Part shown: positions 47,701-55,203 of the stretch, piece by piece | How positions within the stretch are numbered: the first letter of the stretch is position 1 | Layout: each line of letters opens with the position of its first letter | Assembly: GCF_964355755.1 (NCBI RefSeq) | Contig: NC_092671.1 | Coordinates: 17,209,501-17,273,500, forward strand | Direction of reading: 5' to 3' | DNA length: 64,000 nucleotides | Source of the DNA: Antedon mediterranea | Lineage: Eukaryota > Echinodermata > Crinoidea > Comatulida > Antedonidae | Position numbers and translations under genes: made by a program | The notes under the pieces: model-generated | What the model was told of the DNA's origin: nothing | Database searches by the model: none | What the model saw: the letters and a program-made list of their open reading frames with translations, nothing else

Positions 47701-48847
47701 TTATCTTATCAATAATTCATTCCTCATCTACCTTGATTTGATTTCAAATATTAAAATCTTTTTTCTGGGGTTTATTATACCCTGACATTTTATGAAAAGC
47801 AATACTAGATAATCATTAATCTTATTAATGTTCTAGATGTCAAATGAACATCAATTAAATTTTAAAATTGATACTTATTTCGCATAATCTATAAACAAAG
47901 GAAAGGAAGGAAAGTAAAGGTCATATAGATCATATATTGTTCCTGCAATTTCAATATTTGTTCCTTCAATTATCACTTTTTTTTTAATTCTCCAAGTTTT
48001 GAAGAAAACAAATTTTAGTGGTAAAAATACATTCCAAAACACAAACGGAGAGATTTAAAACAAGTAAAAAGGTCCACCATGCATATAAGTTATTATTTTC
48101 CATCAGCATGGTCAATATTTAGTGTTGTGGCTATTGACATGGTCGACAATGCATGAAAAACAAGTCTGTTGTCTTAAGCTCCACAGCAAACTAATCGCAC
48201 AGTGCCAATAGAAAATAATAATAATGACAAATACAATTGACCCAGGGGCGTAAATGGATATGAGCTCTCATTGACTAAACCTAGAGGCCCCTGAGGAGGA
48301 GCTGCCTCAATGCAATCCAGCATTTAATTGGAGAGCCCCTTATGAGTGCTAAACCAGGGGTCTTTTCTCCCTGCGTTACACCACTGGATTGACCATTACG
48401 CCACTTCCAAAGTGAAATGGCAAGCTTCTTCAAGGGCTAGGATGTGACTGAGTGTGACCAGGGAAGAGATTGTAATTTAACTCTTCCCTGGTGTGACATA
48501 AAGTATTCCTTTTTATAATTTCTGTCTATTTTTCAGATCCATACGTCAAGATATGGCATATGTACAAAGGAAAACGTGTAGAGAAAAAGAAAACAACCGT
48601 AAAAAAATGCACCTTGAACCCGATCTTCAACGAAGAATTTGTATTTGACGTTTCTTTGGACAAGATACGGGATACAAGCTTTATAATATCTGTACTGGAT
48701 CGGGATCGATTATCAAAAAACGATGCCATAGGTAGCGTGTTGATAGGACACAAGACGTCACCGTTAGAGATGAAACACTGGAATGAGATGTTTGCTAAAG
48801 CGCGCCAACCAATCGCTCAGTGGCACGTACTAAAAGACATGTCGTAA
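11696..48847 (+). CDS. SYT7: SYT7, synaptotagmin-7 (nine coding exons, 434 residues)
   Basis: Synaptotagmin-7 is a high-affinity calcium sensor for exocytosis, lysosome fusion and synaptic facilitation. Exons 11696-11717, 21550-21763, 25014-25115, 33806-33920, 39832-39968, 42088-42206, 43271-43440, 46610-46724 and 48537-48847 join in frame to 434 residues (human 403). Order: lumenal residues 1-10, membrane segment 11-35 ending LCGLC as in vertebrate SYT7, basic linker 36-164, C2A about 165-290, C2B about 294-430. Calcium ligands are complete: Asp195, 201, 254, 256, 262 in C2A and Asp326, 332, 386, 388, 394 in C2B. C2B has the polybasic run KRVEKKKT and ends with the family motif QWHVLK. SYT7 rather than SYT1 is indicated by [26 protein letters not shown] and RQPIAQWH. 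The N-terminal exon is the least certain part. Confidence 0.93.
12000..12425 (+). mobile_element. tRNA-derived SINE with foldback flank
   Basis: A tRNA-like head at about 12247-12322 has A box TGGTGTAATGG (12252-12262) and B box GTTCGAATC (12297-12305), both perfect to consensus. The cloverleaf is poor: the anticodon stem CCTGC/GCAGG would hold a 10-base loop and the acceptor stem does not pair, so this is not a functional tRNA gene. The tail TTTCCTCATCTTTATCATTTC through TTTCAGTATATCAT recurs at 36545-36640 and 45885-45950. At 12003-12105 the same tail text forms a large hairpin with its complement. Confidence 0.68.
12590..12705. repeat. 'tcccc-ttaatagggg' family copy 2
   Basis: It contains CCCCTATTAAGGGG, GTTGGGTCCCGAAGGTGTCC and CTTTAATAGGGGTCTACC, an inverted arrangement typical of this family (compare 22645-22790). 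It is in SYT7 intron 1. Non-coding. Confidence 0.5.
13295..13353. repeat. Perfect 23-bp inverted repeat
   Basis: The arms at 13295-13317 and 13331-13353 are exact complements (ATGAATCTGCAATTGGTTTA and its reverse), with a 13-bp loop. It would form a stable hairpin in the SYT7 pre-mRNA or mark a small foldback element. Confidence 0.75.
13501..15046. mobile_element. 1546-bp DNA transposon with 16-bp ITRs and 5-bp target duplication
   Basis: CTGGGGCGGATCCAGA at 13501-13516 is repeated as an exact inverted copy at 15031-15046. CCTTC directly flanks both sides (13496-13500 and 15047-15051). G-rich runs follow each end. The interior has no transposase-length ORF; short frames there such as the one giving [14 protein letters not shown] are readings of the G/C-rich end. 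It is in SYT7 intron 1. A one-ended relative is near 23874-24003. Confidence 0.72.
15052..16355. other. SYT7 intron 1 sequence, nothing recognised
   Basis: AT-rich DNA without a supported exon, RNA gene or clear repeat. Confidence 0.4.
16362..16490 (-). mobile_element. tRNA-derived SINE fragment (same family as 63176-63290)
   Basis: On the minus strand it has a B box at 16434-16426 (GTTTAATCC, one change from consensus) and a decayed A box at 16469-16459. The text GGGAGTGGA, GTCGTGAGTTACAACCC, GGCACTAGGTCAGGATT and CCTGGACC is shared almost word for word with 63176-63290. Confidence 0.65.
16491..18300. other. SYT7 intron 1 sequence, nothing recognised
   Basis: Very AT-rich DNA with scattered homopolymers. 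No splice-framed conserved coding block or repeat family was seen. Confidence 0.4.
18320..18846 (-). mobile_element. 5'-truncated non-LTR retrotransposon (CR1/L2-like) 3' end
   Basis: The minus strand encodes 83 codons (18846-18595) whose end, including [19 protein letters not shown] and [11 protein letters not shown], resembles the last part of LINE reverse transcriptase ORFs (a W-hydrophobic block then a PLHHxL motif). After the stop comes a non-coding tail with ATATTTTACTGTGTTTGACC and a terminal ATGAATAAATAAATGAAATG simple tail, as in many invertebrate LINEs. Everything 5' of this is absent. Clade is inferred from pattern only. Confidence 0.6.
18847..19490. other. SYT7 intron 1 sequence, nothing recognised
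   Basis: AT-rich, no supported feature. Confidence 0.35.
19500..20090. repeat. TTCTGGATCTTC-type short tandem repeats plus 258-bp duplication
   Basis: Degenerate units near 25-30 bp built on TTCTAAATTCTGGATCTTCTTCCC fill 19500-19680 and 19830-19950 (the unit varies in spacing). A larger block is also duplicated: ATTCAAGATAGAATCACTCA begins at 19712 and again at 19970, 258 bp apart, each followed by a TATTTAACA.. TGTATTGCATAAATCATTTT segment. Non-coding. Confidence 0.65.
20091..21549. other. 3' end of SYT7 intron 1
   Basis: AT-rich intron ending in TTTTATACAG at 21549. Near 20810-20900 a TTGCCCG(G/T)TAAAACTGAC phrase is repeated twice. No exon was found. Confidence 0.4.
21550..21763 (+). CDS. 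SYT7: SYT7 transmembrane exon
   Basis: This exon encodes residues 8-79. The membrane segment [20 protein letters not shown] runs into LCGLCDC, a cysteine-containing exit like the LCGLC of vertebrate SYT7 that is a likely palmitoylation site. It continues with an acidic patch (DDEEGG) and a basic stretch ([15 protein letters not shown]). Borders are ACAG at 21549 and a GTAAGC donor at 21764. Phase 1 in, phase 2 out. Confidence 0.9.
21946..22125. repeat. 'tcccc-ttaatagggg' family copy 3 (diverged)
   Basis: CTACAATAGAACCCTTATTTAAAG at the left and GATATGTCCCCTTATTTTAGG with CTTCTATTGTTACTG at the right give a roughly inverted element about 180 bp long. It has a palindromic core around AACTTATAACAGTTATAAGT (21970-21989). 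It lies in SYT7 intron 2. Confidence 0.45.
22645..22790. repeat. 'tcccc-ttaatagggg' family copy 4
   Basis: It has GACACCTTCAGGACCCAAC, CCCCTAATAGAGGTCC and TCCCCCGTTAATCGAGGTG followed by TCCCAACCGAGGTT. It is related to 12590-12705 and 43028-43190. Non-coding, in SYT7 intron 2. Confidence 0.5.
22800..25013. other. 3' part of SYT7 intron 2
   Basis: AT-rich intron. At about 23874-24003 is a decayed transposon end (CAGGGGCAGATCCAGGATTT, with a G-rich follow-up) related to the 13501-15046 element. The intron ends TTTTTTCTCTGTTAG. Confidence 0.45.
25014..25115 (+). CDS. SYT7: SYT7 linker exon 1
   Basis: Residues 79-113. Encodes a Ser/Gly-rich part ([20 protein letters not shown]) followed by a basic part [13 protein letters not shown]. 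Borders are a TGTTAG acceptor and a GTATGT donor, and phase 2 is kept on both sides. Linker exons of SYT7 vary and are alternatively spliced in vertebrates. This one is not recognisable by sequence alone but is fixed by its frame and splice sites. Confidence 0.78.
25680..26018. repeat. 32-bp minisatellite, about 11 copies
   Basis: The unit TGCACTTGCCTGCAGTGCAT followed by ATATTTTGACTA is repeated with starts every 32 bp from 25680 to 26000. Each unit contains TGCACT and AGTGCA as a 6-bp inverted pair around a 7-bp loop. Variants (GAAG for GCAG, TTTTTAC for TTTTGAC) recur with a roughly 128-bp period, so groups of four units were copied together. It lies in SYT7 intron 3. Confidence 0.88.
26019..27009. 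other. SYT7 intron 3, no feature recognised
   Basis: AT-rich sequence. Near 26690-26960 the base composition is somewhat less AT-rich with ACATGTGATCAC-type palindromes, possibly an old transposon. No gene. Confidence 0.35.
27010..27345 (+). CDS. Unidentified 111-codon ORF in SYT7 intron 3
   Basis: An open frame starts at tandem ATGs (MMEENQRNG) and ends at TAA 27343-27345. It is less AT-biased than the surrounding intron and has mixed, protein-like composition. I do not recognise it. A good donor-like GTAAGC lies at 27121 after codon 37 (..WWVYVEIQ) in phase 0, the phase needed by the SYT7 exon at 39832. So it could be an alternative first exon of a soluble SYT7 form, an independent small gene, a transposon fragment or chance. 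No homology was recognised. Confidence 0.2.
   Translation: MMEENQRNGSAILTVLLKKKFLDKHSKSAWWVYVEIQVSGTQTTDATVGLCNIQQKSSGMEPGSASTLKTIKFVTTQSASLHKMEFSNLSLNEDIIIRRRNIDWLNETATS
27346..31820. other. SYT7 intron 3, mostly unrecognised
   Basis: About 4.5 kb of AT-rich DNA. The 28850-29160 part is less AT-rich and carries GACAGACAGAC, probably old transposon sequence. A 20-bp duplication of a TTTATTCCATATTTGGTCA phrase lies near 29465-29505. No exon with conserved coding was found. Confidence 0.4.
31822..32145. repeat. Interspersed repeat copy B (family of 480-764)
   Basis: It is longer than copy A, with CAGCAGTGCAGCGCCTACC, GCTATATGTACGGCTTTACA, CCATCCAAAGGACAAGAC and AAGGATACAATCAGTATGG. This wording is typical of a dispersed SINE-like family of marine deuterostomes, from memory. 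A 63-codon ORF inside it (31961-32152) is spurious. Confidence 0.55.
32153..33805. other. End of SYT7 intron 3
   Basis: AT-rich intron with a short GT run near 33084-33096. The intron ends TTGCATTTCAG at 33805. No other feature seen. Confidence 0.4.
33806..33920 (+). CDS. SYT7: SYT7 linker exon 2
   Basis: Residues 113-151, encoding [19 protein letters not shown] and ending [10 protein letters not shown] before a GTAAGC donor. Splice phases agree with neighbours. It is markedly GC-richer than its flanks, which supports coding. It is a low-complexity Ala/Pro/Gly linker between membrane anchor and C2A. The local composition and phase are the main evidence. Confidence 0.78.
35579..35730. mobile_element. 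'gtctacacta' MITE family, copy 1
   Basis: The ends are inverted: AGTTCTGTTTACACTATCAA at the left, TTGATAGTGTAGACAGAGCT at the right. The interior has AAATATGGTA and CCATATATGGGCACATCACA. It is the same element as at 42238-42364, 53420-53538 and 61268-61417. Non-coding. Confidence 0.78.
36289..36450. mobile_element. 162-bp near-perfect palindrome
   Basis: Arms of about 78 bp, each running from ACAAATAATGAATGTT through GGTACAAATAATGGCAC to GGTTATATCAAC, meet at a CTCGGCTTTGCCTCG centre. It is flanked at the left (36150-36240) by text found again inverted at 41940-42015, so the palindrome may be the end of a larger foldback family. Confidence 0.75.
36540..36640 (-). repeat. SINE-tail repeat without tRNA head
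   Basis: TTCTAAACCGCCCGGTGATA followed by TACTGAAATTTAATTAA and GATAAAGATGAGGAAATCTG matches, inverted, the tail of the SINE at 12000-12425 and the piece at 45885-45950. The tRNA-like portion is absent here. Confidence 0.55.
37513..37742. mobile_element. 230-bp MITE with 17-bp inverted ends
   Basis: AAGCCTGTTTTCCAGTT at the left is matched by the complement of AACTAGAAAACAGGCT at the right with one mismatch. The interior is somewhat GC-richer than the intron. No ORF. Confidence 0.65.
39832..39968 (+). CDS. SYT7: SYT7 exon: start of C2A
   Basis: Residues 152-197. After a short acidic lead (METQEET) the C2A domain begins [12 protein letters not shown], then [15 protein letters not shown], with calcium ligand Asp195 in loop 1. 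Borders are a CTTTAAG acceptor and a GTAAGT donor; the Ser197 codon is split. Confidence 0.93.
39969..42087. other. SYT7 intron 5
   Basis: Intron with the 42-bp duplication and, from about 41580 to 42020, a less AT-rich patch. That patch shares TGACAGGAATCTATTTAGGTG-type text, inverted, with 36150-36185, and is probably transposon. The 128-codon ORF at 41585-41971 falls in it and is not a credible gene. Confidence 0.45.
40457..40540. repeat. 42-bp direct duplication
   Basis: ACTAATGGCTTATTATTGT and the following TAATGGTTTGTATTTATG-like text occur twice, 42 bp apart. It is a small local duplication in SYT7 intron 5. Confidence 0.6.
42088..42206 (+). CDS. SYT7: SYT7 exon: C2A middle
   Basis: Residues 197-237. 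Encodes [20 protein letters not shown] then [20 protein letters not shown], the C2 signature with ligand Asp201 and the polybasic strand. Borders are a TTCACAG acceptor and a GTACAT donor. Confidence 0.95.
42238..42364. mobile_element. 'gtctacacta' MITE family, copy 2
   Basis: TAAAGCTCTGTCTACACTAG at the left and the complement (GATAGTGTAGACAGAGCT) at the right, with GTGATGTGCCCAAATATGG and CATATATGGGCACATCACA inside forming a foldback. It starts 31 bp after the C2A exon donor in SYT7 intron 6. Confidence 0.82.
43028..43190. repeat. 'tcccc-ttaatagggg' family copy 5
   Basis: GTAGAAACCCTAGTGGACACC, GTGTCCCCTTGATAGAAGTG, and CCTGAATAGAGGTTCTATTA give the inverted arrangement seen in copies 2 and 4. 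It ends 80 bp before the 43271 exon. Confidence 0.5.
43271..43440 (+). CDS. SYT7: SYT7 exon: end of C2A
   Basis: Residues 237-293. [20 protein letters not shown] followed by [14 protein letters not shown] carries ligands Asp254, Asp256 and Asp262 of loop 3. It ends with [12 protein letters not shown] at a GTAAGT donor in phase 0, the usual border between C2A and C2B. Confidence 0.95.
43476..43570. repeat. 95-bp foldback element
   Basis: CTTAAAGGCCCATTTACACTAG at 43476-43497 is matched by the complement at 43550-43570 with a single-base gap. It begins only 36 bp into SYT7 intron 7, so the hairpin would sit close to the exon donor. Confidence 0.75.
44415..45010. repeat. TCATTATCATC-type microsatellite/low-complexity tract
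   Basis: About 600 bp of degenerate ATC/TCA triplets (TCATCATATCATTTATCACC and similar). Because stop codons are rare in such sequence it opens 126- and 164-codon frames rich in His, Ile and Ser. These are composition effects, not genes. In SYT7 intron 7. Confidence 0.85.
45011..46609. other. Remainder of SYT7 intron 7
   Basis: AT-rich intron. At 45885-45950 is a piece of the SINE tail (TTATTGTTTCAAATAAATTT, TTTCAGTATATTACC, GGTTTAGAATTAATG), related to 36540-36640. No gene. Confidence 0.45.
46610..46724 (+). CDS. SYT7: SYT7 exon: start of C2B
   Basis: Residues 294-332. Encodes [20 protein letters not shown] then [17 protein letters not shown] with ligand Asp326. Acceptor TTGTTTAG, donor GTAAAG; the Asp332 codon is split. 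Typical SYT7 C2B opening. Confidence 0.94.
46853..46962. repeat. 110-bp foldback element in SYT7 intron 8
   Basis: Outer arms ATATTGACTG../..CAGTCAATAT and an inner perfect 13-bp pair GTGATCTGGAGAC/GTCTCCAGATCAC close on a short ATGCTATAGTAT loop. Non-coding MITE-like structure. Confidence 0.68.
46963..48242. other. SYT7 intron 8, unassigned
   Basis: From 47000 to 47400 the sequence is less AT-rich, with a 64-codon minus-strand frame (47250-47056) starting [16 protein letters not shown] do not recognise it and no splice context supports it. The rest is AT-rich. Confidence 0.35.
48243..48385. mobile_element. Short repeat with 'ccaggggcgtaa' end, copy 1
   Basis: It begins CCAGGGGCGTAAATGG and ends CGTTACACCACTGG, imperfect inverted ends. 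ATGAGCTCTCATTGACTAAA and AAACCAGGGGTCTTTT recur in modified form at 52478-52640. A short non-autonomous element in SYT7 intron 8. Confidence 0.55.
48457..48492. repeat. Perfect 12-bp hairpin before last SYT7 exon
   Basis: ACCAGGGAAGAG (48457-48468) and CTCTTCCCTGGT (48481-48492) are exact complements with a 12-bp loop. It lies 44 bp upstream of the final SYT7 acceptor, where branch-point choice occurs. Any effect on splicing is inference. Confidence 0.8.
48537..48847 (+). CDS. SYT7: SYT7 last coding exon: rest of C2B and stop
   Basis: Residues 332-434, stop TAA at 48845-48847. [20 protein letters not shown] is followed by [27 protein letters not shown] (Asp386, 388, 394) and the C-terminal [14 protein letters not shown]. 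The polybasic KRVEKKKT patch binds acidic lipids. Acceptor is TTTTTCAG. A 95-codon ORF starting inside at 48560 is just this exon read from an internal Met. Confidence 0.96.
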
Positions 48848-51250
48848 TAGACGCACGCAATGCAAGGATTGGAAAACAAAAATGTGATTGAGAGTAAAGA
48901 ATATTCTGCATTTAGATATATTGCTGAGGTTGATATATTAAACAGTTCAGAATTTGCAATGTACTAACATTAAAACTGAATAGGTGTGCTACCAAATGAC
49001 ATTGATTTGGCAGTCTGCATCTCAGTATGTCTGGTGCTTGCAACATGTAGGTGTGCCGGCAGAAGGCACAAGAAAATGCAACTGATGGTTGAAAGAAAGT
49101 CTTGAAATTGTGCAAGAGATCATATCAAGTCATGCTCCTAAAACTACTAAAGAGCCTTGACAGAGCAGAGAGAAAAAGAATCATTTTAATATTTCTTGTA
49201 ACCCTCATGCTTTAGCACAATCCAGCCATGTTTCTAATTTCTGGTACCCACCCACAAACTGTACCTATAGCTACCTGGTATCTATCATAAGCAACTTAGT
49301 TTATTGTTTAAGAAATTCAATACACATATGTGTTTCTACTACAAACCTAATTTCAAACTGGTTAGCATAAATGGTGTAACTGTTGTTGCTTCAAAAGCAG
49401 TACACCTTACTGTTATTGAAGAATAATCTTGCAATATATTTAAGATTTGAACCAAGATGCTGTACTTTATATTAATCAACAAACTGTACGCTAGCAACAA
49501 TTTACCTAGCTAGACTAGCTAACGTTCCTATCCGTGATATTGTTCTGATAATTATTAGAATAACATCATGTGCTTTGCCATTTTTGCTATTTAATTTCAT
49601 GATTTTCACTCTGATCAATAATCAGAAATAACCTAGCTAGCAAAAACCAATCTTAAGTATTATTCTAAATATGAATAATAAACATTAAGTGTTTTGCCTG
49701 TTTCACTATTTAATTTTTTGTCGTGATTTTCACCATAATAAATAATTGTACAGGGAATGCCTTGAGTTAAACCATTTGTTCTTTATACTTGTCTTTACAT
49801 AGTTAGTTTAAGAACTTTAAATTGTGTGTAAAATGTTGACGTCGTTTTAGAAAATCCTCTTAAAACCTGCCTAAATGGTAATATCACGGAGAAATACATT
49901 CCCGATTAAATTCGCAGCATAGATTGTGTGAGAGTGTCACTCTTGCATATGTAGCTGTACAGTAATCTCATTAAATAGCATTGTGCTGTTTAATGTATCC
50001 TAGACAATTTTCTACAAAATTTGCAATATATTTACAGAGATTGTGTTTTAGCTTACGTCTCAACTGCACCTGTATCATAGTATTACTTGATGCATATCAA
50101 CAAATCATATGCTCTTTATTATTATTATTCTTACTGTCATGGGCATACTTAATATTAGAAATATTATATTAATATCAGAATATGATAGTGTAATGTATAT
50201 TGTATAGAATTATTAAATTTATATGTGTATAATATACATAAATCCTTGGTTGTTTGCTTTTACTATTTTTCATACATGTTGCACTTATTGTTTTTTTTTT
50301 TAAAGGTGCTAATTACAGAATATCTTTTATAAAAACAGATCATTCCCAAAGAAAGTTACTTATTTACGTATTATACCACATCTTATTGAACAGAAACACA
50401 TGTATATTTCAATGAACACAGTGCAAACTATAGTAGTCATTCCTTCAGTATTATTTTGTGTGTCATTGTAAAACTAATTTTATATTTTTTTTACCTGAAT
50501 TATAGAGTGTAAGTTTTCAACCACCATTTTAGTTTTTTTTTTACAATGGGAATAATAATTTTATAATTGTTGTTTTTACCTGCGCATGTAATCTATTTAT
50601 CAAAATCGATCCGACACATTAGGAACATTCCACATGACAACCGCATATTAGGTTAAAGTTTACAATGAAGTATTGACTTTAGTACAACTACAATACAATA
50701 TTTGTTGATGATTTATAGCTGTTATGTTATTACTGTTTGTGAATATTCTTCTATGATTGTTTACTACAATACAGTAGTATATTCCTATCTCTTATTTTGT
50801 ATAGGTGTTATCGTAATTACTTAACTCCCCATGGAATACTTTCATATTGTTTTTCCCGCTCGCAATACGATGATTATCCACAAACTACAAATTGGCTGCG
50901 TTATATTATACAGTACACTATACTATTGCAAGTTTTCGTGTGAATTTTTGTAACGCCAGAGAGATAAAAATAAATCTACATACATGAATGTCGAATTGGC
51001 TGGGGGAATCTTACCTTTCTTATATTTCAATTTATCCAGCACAAATAATGATTATTATAAGAAGCTTGCAACCCCACAGGGACATTCAAGACAAACATTA
51101 TATGTAATAAGATGATGAGATGTATTGTCCATATTATTAGTAAACTCAGTACTTGGTAAAAATATAATTTTATAATATTTACAATATTCTTTTTTATTTA
51201 AAATTATAGATGCTTTCATATCTGTTTATATGTGCTAATGAATAAAATGT
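48848..51250 (+). other. SYT7: Probable SYT7 3' UTR and flank
   Basis: No ORF of note follows the stop. Polyadenylation signals AATAAA occur at 49737-49742, 50969-50974 and 51241-51246; the last two are the better candidates by context. Which is used cannot be told from sequence. AT-rich, no repeat family recognised. Confidence 0.4.
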
Positions 51251-52477
51251 ATGAATTCATTTGTGCATTAATATTGTATTTCATCCAATAGATGAATATT
51301 ATTTATTGATATATAATATGATTTATATATTCTGGGGATAAAACTGTACTGAATGTAAATAATCTGAATATTAATTTATCATTGTATTAAGTTATATACA
51401 TAAATCTTTGGTGTATAAAATAATATAATATGTCGTATATTTACTATGTTCTATAGTCTATCAGTTTGAAAAATGAAATGTATAGTAATAATTTTACAGG
51501 TCTCAGTTTCAGCTAACCAGTGTGTAAGTCATCACTTTACAAAAAGAAAAAAAATTAAAATATACATTTTTACTGAATGGCCCTAAATAAATAATTATAA
51601 CTTATGTTTGGTTATACAAAACGATAAACTGTTGAAATAGCTAATATTATATAATTGTAAATCAATATTGTGTAAACTATGTACTATATTCAGTGGATTT
51701 AAAACTTGTCTCACCTTATCTTTCATAGCTTACGATATTTAAATTTTATAAATACGGTATATAAATATATATATATATGTATAGAAAGTAATATCTTTGG
51801 CTGAATATTCATCCGAACGAATAGTTTATTAAAACATTTCCGCAAATAATAAATACCCTACCACACAAACCGATTTTCTACCTTAAGATATCAGAATTTT
51901 CACCAGCCATGAAGCTATACAAAAGAATGTGTATGCATTGACCTATGACCTTTTGTCTTTGATTTTCAGCAGATAACATTCTCTAAAGCTTGTCGACATT
52001 ACCTACAGTATTTCATATTGCCTGTTTAATCTCTTTACTATCATGCCTCTGTTATATATGTATTCTTACCTACAGCAAATAAAGTGGATTTCATGTTTTG
52101 TTTATAAATTGTTTTTTTTGTATGTTTCTAAACTACTGTGTTACCAGCGATTTGAACCTAAACCTTCCACACAAACAACTAAACCAAACTCACAAGATAC
52201 AGAGTATACATACAGAATACATGCAAGATAATATATAGATCTTAAAAGTATAGTTAGAAAAAGTAAAACAGTGTTAATAAATACCAGGAAACTGACAAAT
52301 GATAATTCCAACATGCATGCATGTTTTCTGAAATACCATTACTCTTGCCTGGTATTTGAACTTAACCTCTCAGAACTTAACACATTGATAATGCTGATAA
52401 AATAACTGTGAAATGGATTTTCCAGAAAATACATTCACCAAGAGAGAGGAAGATATTGGAATTACTTTCTATAACAA
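51251..52477. other. SYT7/ArfGAP intergenic DNA, nothing recognised
   Basis: AT-rich sequence with no supported feature. Confidence 0.4.
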
Positions 52478-52640
52478 TATACAGTGGCGTAATGGCTATG
52501 AGCGCTCACTGGCTGAAACCGGGGCCCCAGAGGAAACAAGAGGCATTAAAATATATAAAAAACGTCCATGGCCTCCAATGTTAGAGGGCTACTTAGGATC
52601 CCTAAACCAGGGGTCTCATGTCTCTGTGTTAAAACACTGA
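52478..52640. mobile_element. Short repeat with 'ccaggggcgtaa' end, copy 2
   Basis: ACAGTGGCGTAATGGCTATG, then GAGCGCTCACTGGCTGAAAC, and AAACCAGGGGTCTCATGTCT parallel the copy at 48243-48385. A 75-codon ORF crossing it is accidental. Confidence 0.55.
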
Positions 52641-53419
52641 CAATATATATTTTGATTGTCTTCGTCCATCATCAATTACTTCACCAATAAGCAAATAAAA
52701 TAAGATAATTTGAAAAATTCATTACATGAAAAATAATGAACTTCCAGTCATATTAGAGAACATTAATTTAATAATGACAATTAAACGAGAAAAAAAAACC
52801 ACAATGTATTATAATCTCTTTTGCTTTTTAATATAGTATAACCATGATACTTTTAATTAGCATAAATTCAATTAATTCATAATTTAGAAATGAGTGTTTA
52901 ATAATTGAAACAGATGTTTTGAAACAATTATTATTTTTAATACCACAACCTACATATACTGACTTTCATTTGAAAAAAAAAATTATATTTTCTAAAATAG
53001 ACAAATACAAGGATAAAGTAGTCGAAAACTACTGAAACTATAATATTATCTGGTGTTCAAATCCAAGGAGAAATGATGTACCTTAGGTAACAATTATTAA
53101 TAATAAATATAAAAATAATATATAATAAAATAATGACAGAAACTACAAACAAAAACCTTTTTCTATTTTAGTACAGAAATGATAAAACTGCAAATTGATT
53201 GAAATTATGGAGGCTTCGAGAAAATATTGAACAAATCCCAATCACAAGTATGGTTATGGAAAGACTGTTCATATATACAGTACCTCTAGCACATTCAAGA
53301 TGAAAATTTACACCATAAGAAAATATTTTAAACAAAATTTTGGTTCAAAAAAAGGTTGTTACTAGGAGGGATTTATTGTAAATCAAAAACAGAATGGTTA
53401 TAAAAACATAAAGAAATGT
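52641..53419. other. Intergenic, nothing recognised
   Basis: AT-rich, no supported feature. Confidence 0.35.
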
Positions 53420-53538
53420 TAAGCTACACTATCAAACTAGTTTGACAAAAAAAAAAGTGCCGTGCCCAAATATGGTAGTGATAAGACATCATCGTGTTTT
53501 TTTGTCACATAAAGCTTGATAGTGTATACAGAGCTTTA
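53420..53538. mobile_element. 'gtctacacta' MITE family, copy 3
   Basis: It has AAGCTACACTATCAAACTAG, then GCCGTGCCCAAATATGGTAG and the right end CTTGATAGTGTATACAGAGC. It is shorter than the other copies, with part of the foldback lost. Confidence 0.75.
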
Positions 53539-54946
53539 ATAGCGTCATCTTGTAGATTGAAGACCCATTTCTGTAAATATATTCCAATATCTATAAAGCT
53601 AGAGAGTAATTCTATATCAAATTGCTTGCACTGTAATTTGATTTTAAAATAAATTTCATAATGGTAATATATTCAGCATATAGTATGTTGAATACTGAAG
53701 GAGGCCTTCAATCATAGGCCTTCGTGTCATATTTGTATAAGTTTATTTTGAATAGTAATGAGAATTTTTCATAAAATGAAAGATAAACATTTTTTAAATT
53801 TTTTTATTTATTTATACTGGGTGACCTCTTCGAAGACTGTTCTCTCAGAGGGCCCAGTTATGATCAGTGGCTGTGAGTAGGCAGTAGTTGTTTGGACTCA
53901 AAATGTATAAAATTCATGTATGAGAACAGATTGTTGCTCTTGACGGAGGAGCTTGGAGATTCAAAATCAAATAAAGTGATTCACTGTTATATAGTCATAT
54001 ACTCACACAATTGTAAAATAAAATGATGGAACAGTTTTTATATTAGAACAATTAATTTCATCATTTTTATTGATTTATCATCTGACAGGGATTATGTAAA
54101 TATAAAACAGATGCTTTAAATTTCAAACACCCAACTAATTCCCTAAATGTGTGTATCACACACAATAAAAATAAAGAATAATTATTGGTATCATGTTCGG
54201 AGGTCTGAGATATCCGATGGGGAACACACCTTTAATCAAACACCACATTTTATTACATTTCTTCTGAATAGTGCTTTCAACAGTAAAGCCCTGAAAAATG
54301 AATACTGTAATAATATCAATATAAACTACAATTATTTAATTTTACCAATTTTAAAGTTTAAAGGAAATTTAAATATTATACTTACCTATATTAATATATA
54401 TTTTAATTTAAAGCAAAAAAAAAAATTTTTAATACATACAACACTGCTATCCAGTAAACTACTGTACAGACACATTACAATATTTTGAATGAATTTTTCT
54501 TACATGAAGGAAAAGTGAAAAAAACATTTCATGCCTTCGTTGTAACAAGAAAAATTCATTCAAAACATTATACATGAACCATCATCCATAGTTAAGTTAT
54601 ATTGTATTTGTCTCATTTATGTGATCAAATTTGTTGAGTTCAGATAGGGAGTCTCAACGGATCAGATTAGTACTGCGAAGATTGCCTTTGCTACACTGAC
54701 CAATCCATGCAACTGACCAGAGAACCAACCTGTTGCTTGACCGATTTATTTAAACTGCCGGGTTTGAACACTTCCAATGTGACCTCGCTTTTGCTATGTT
54801 ACCATCAGTCAGAACATACCCTTGTTTGTGTGATCGCATCTATTATCGCAAAATTCATTGTAAATCAAACAAGGTTGAGGTCAACCACGCTGAAAAGTCT
54901 GTTGGATATTTCATGTTTTCATATCAATACCACTGATACCAAAGAA
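53539..54946. other. Intergenic, nothing recognised
   Basis: AT-rich. The 103-codon frame at 54707-55018 has no recognisable domain and runs into a tandem duplication, so it is not called as a gene. Confidence 0.35.
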
Positions 54947-55042
54947 TCAAATTGCACTCCTCTGAGAGTGAATCAATTGCTCGGATTGATACGACCGAAT
55001 CCAATTCCACTCCTCTGAGAGTGAATCAATTGCTCGGATGAT
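54947..55042. repeat. 53-bp tandem duplication
   Basis: CACTCCTCTGAGAGTGAATC followed by AATTGCTCGGAT occurs at 54955 and 55008. Each copy contains the small palindrome CACTC-CTCTGA-GAGTG. Confidence 0.75.
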
Positions 55043-55197
55043 AACATTACCCAAAAGTGATTCCCATCGTCGACGTTAATGTAAAATATCATTTTGACAA
55101 AGTCTTTGAGTAGATCATCCGATATTCATTATAAGTAAATAAATGGTAAATCATTGAAAGAGGTTGATCGCATCATTATACTGTAAAGTAAACTGGC

Positions 55198-55203
55198 TTT
55201 ATT
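55198..55203 (-). terminator. ARFGAP2/3: Candidate polyadenylation signal of the ArfGAP gene
   Basis: AATAAA on the minus strand about 150 nt after the ArfGAP stop. It is the first such hexamer on that strand downstream of the stop. Usage is inferred. Confidence 0.35.

Noticed and set aside
54707-55018. 103-codon ORF in the SYT7/ArfGAP intergenic interval
   Set aside because: No recognised domain, and it runs into a 53-bp tandem duplication.
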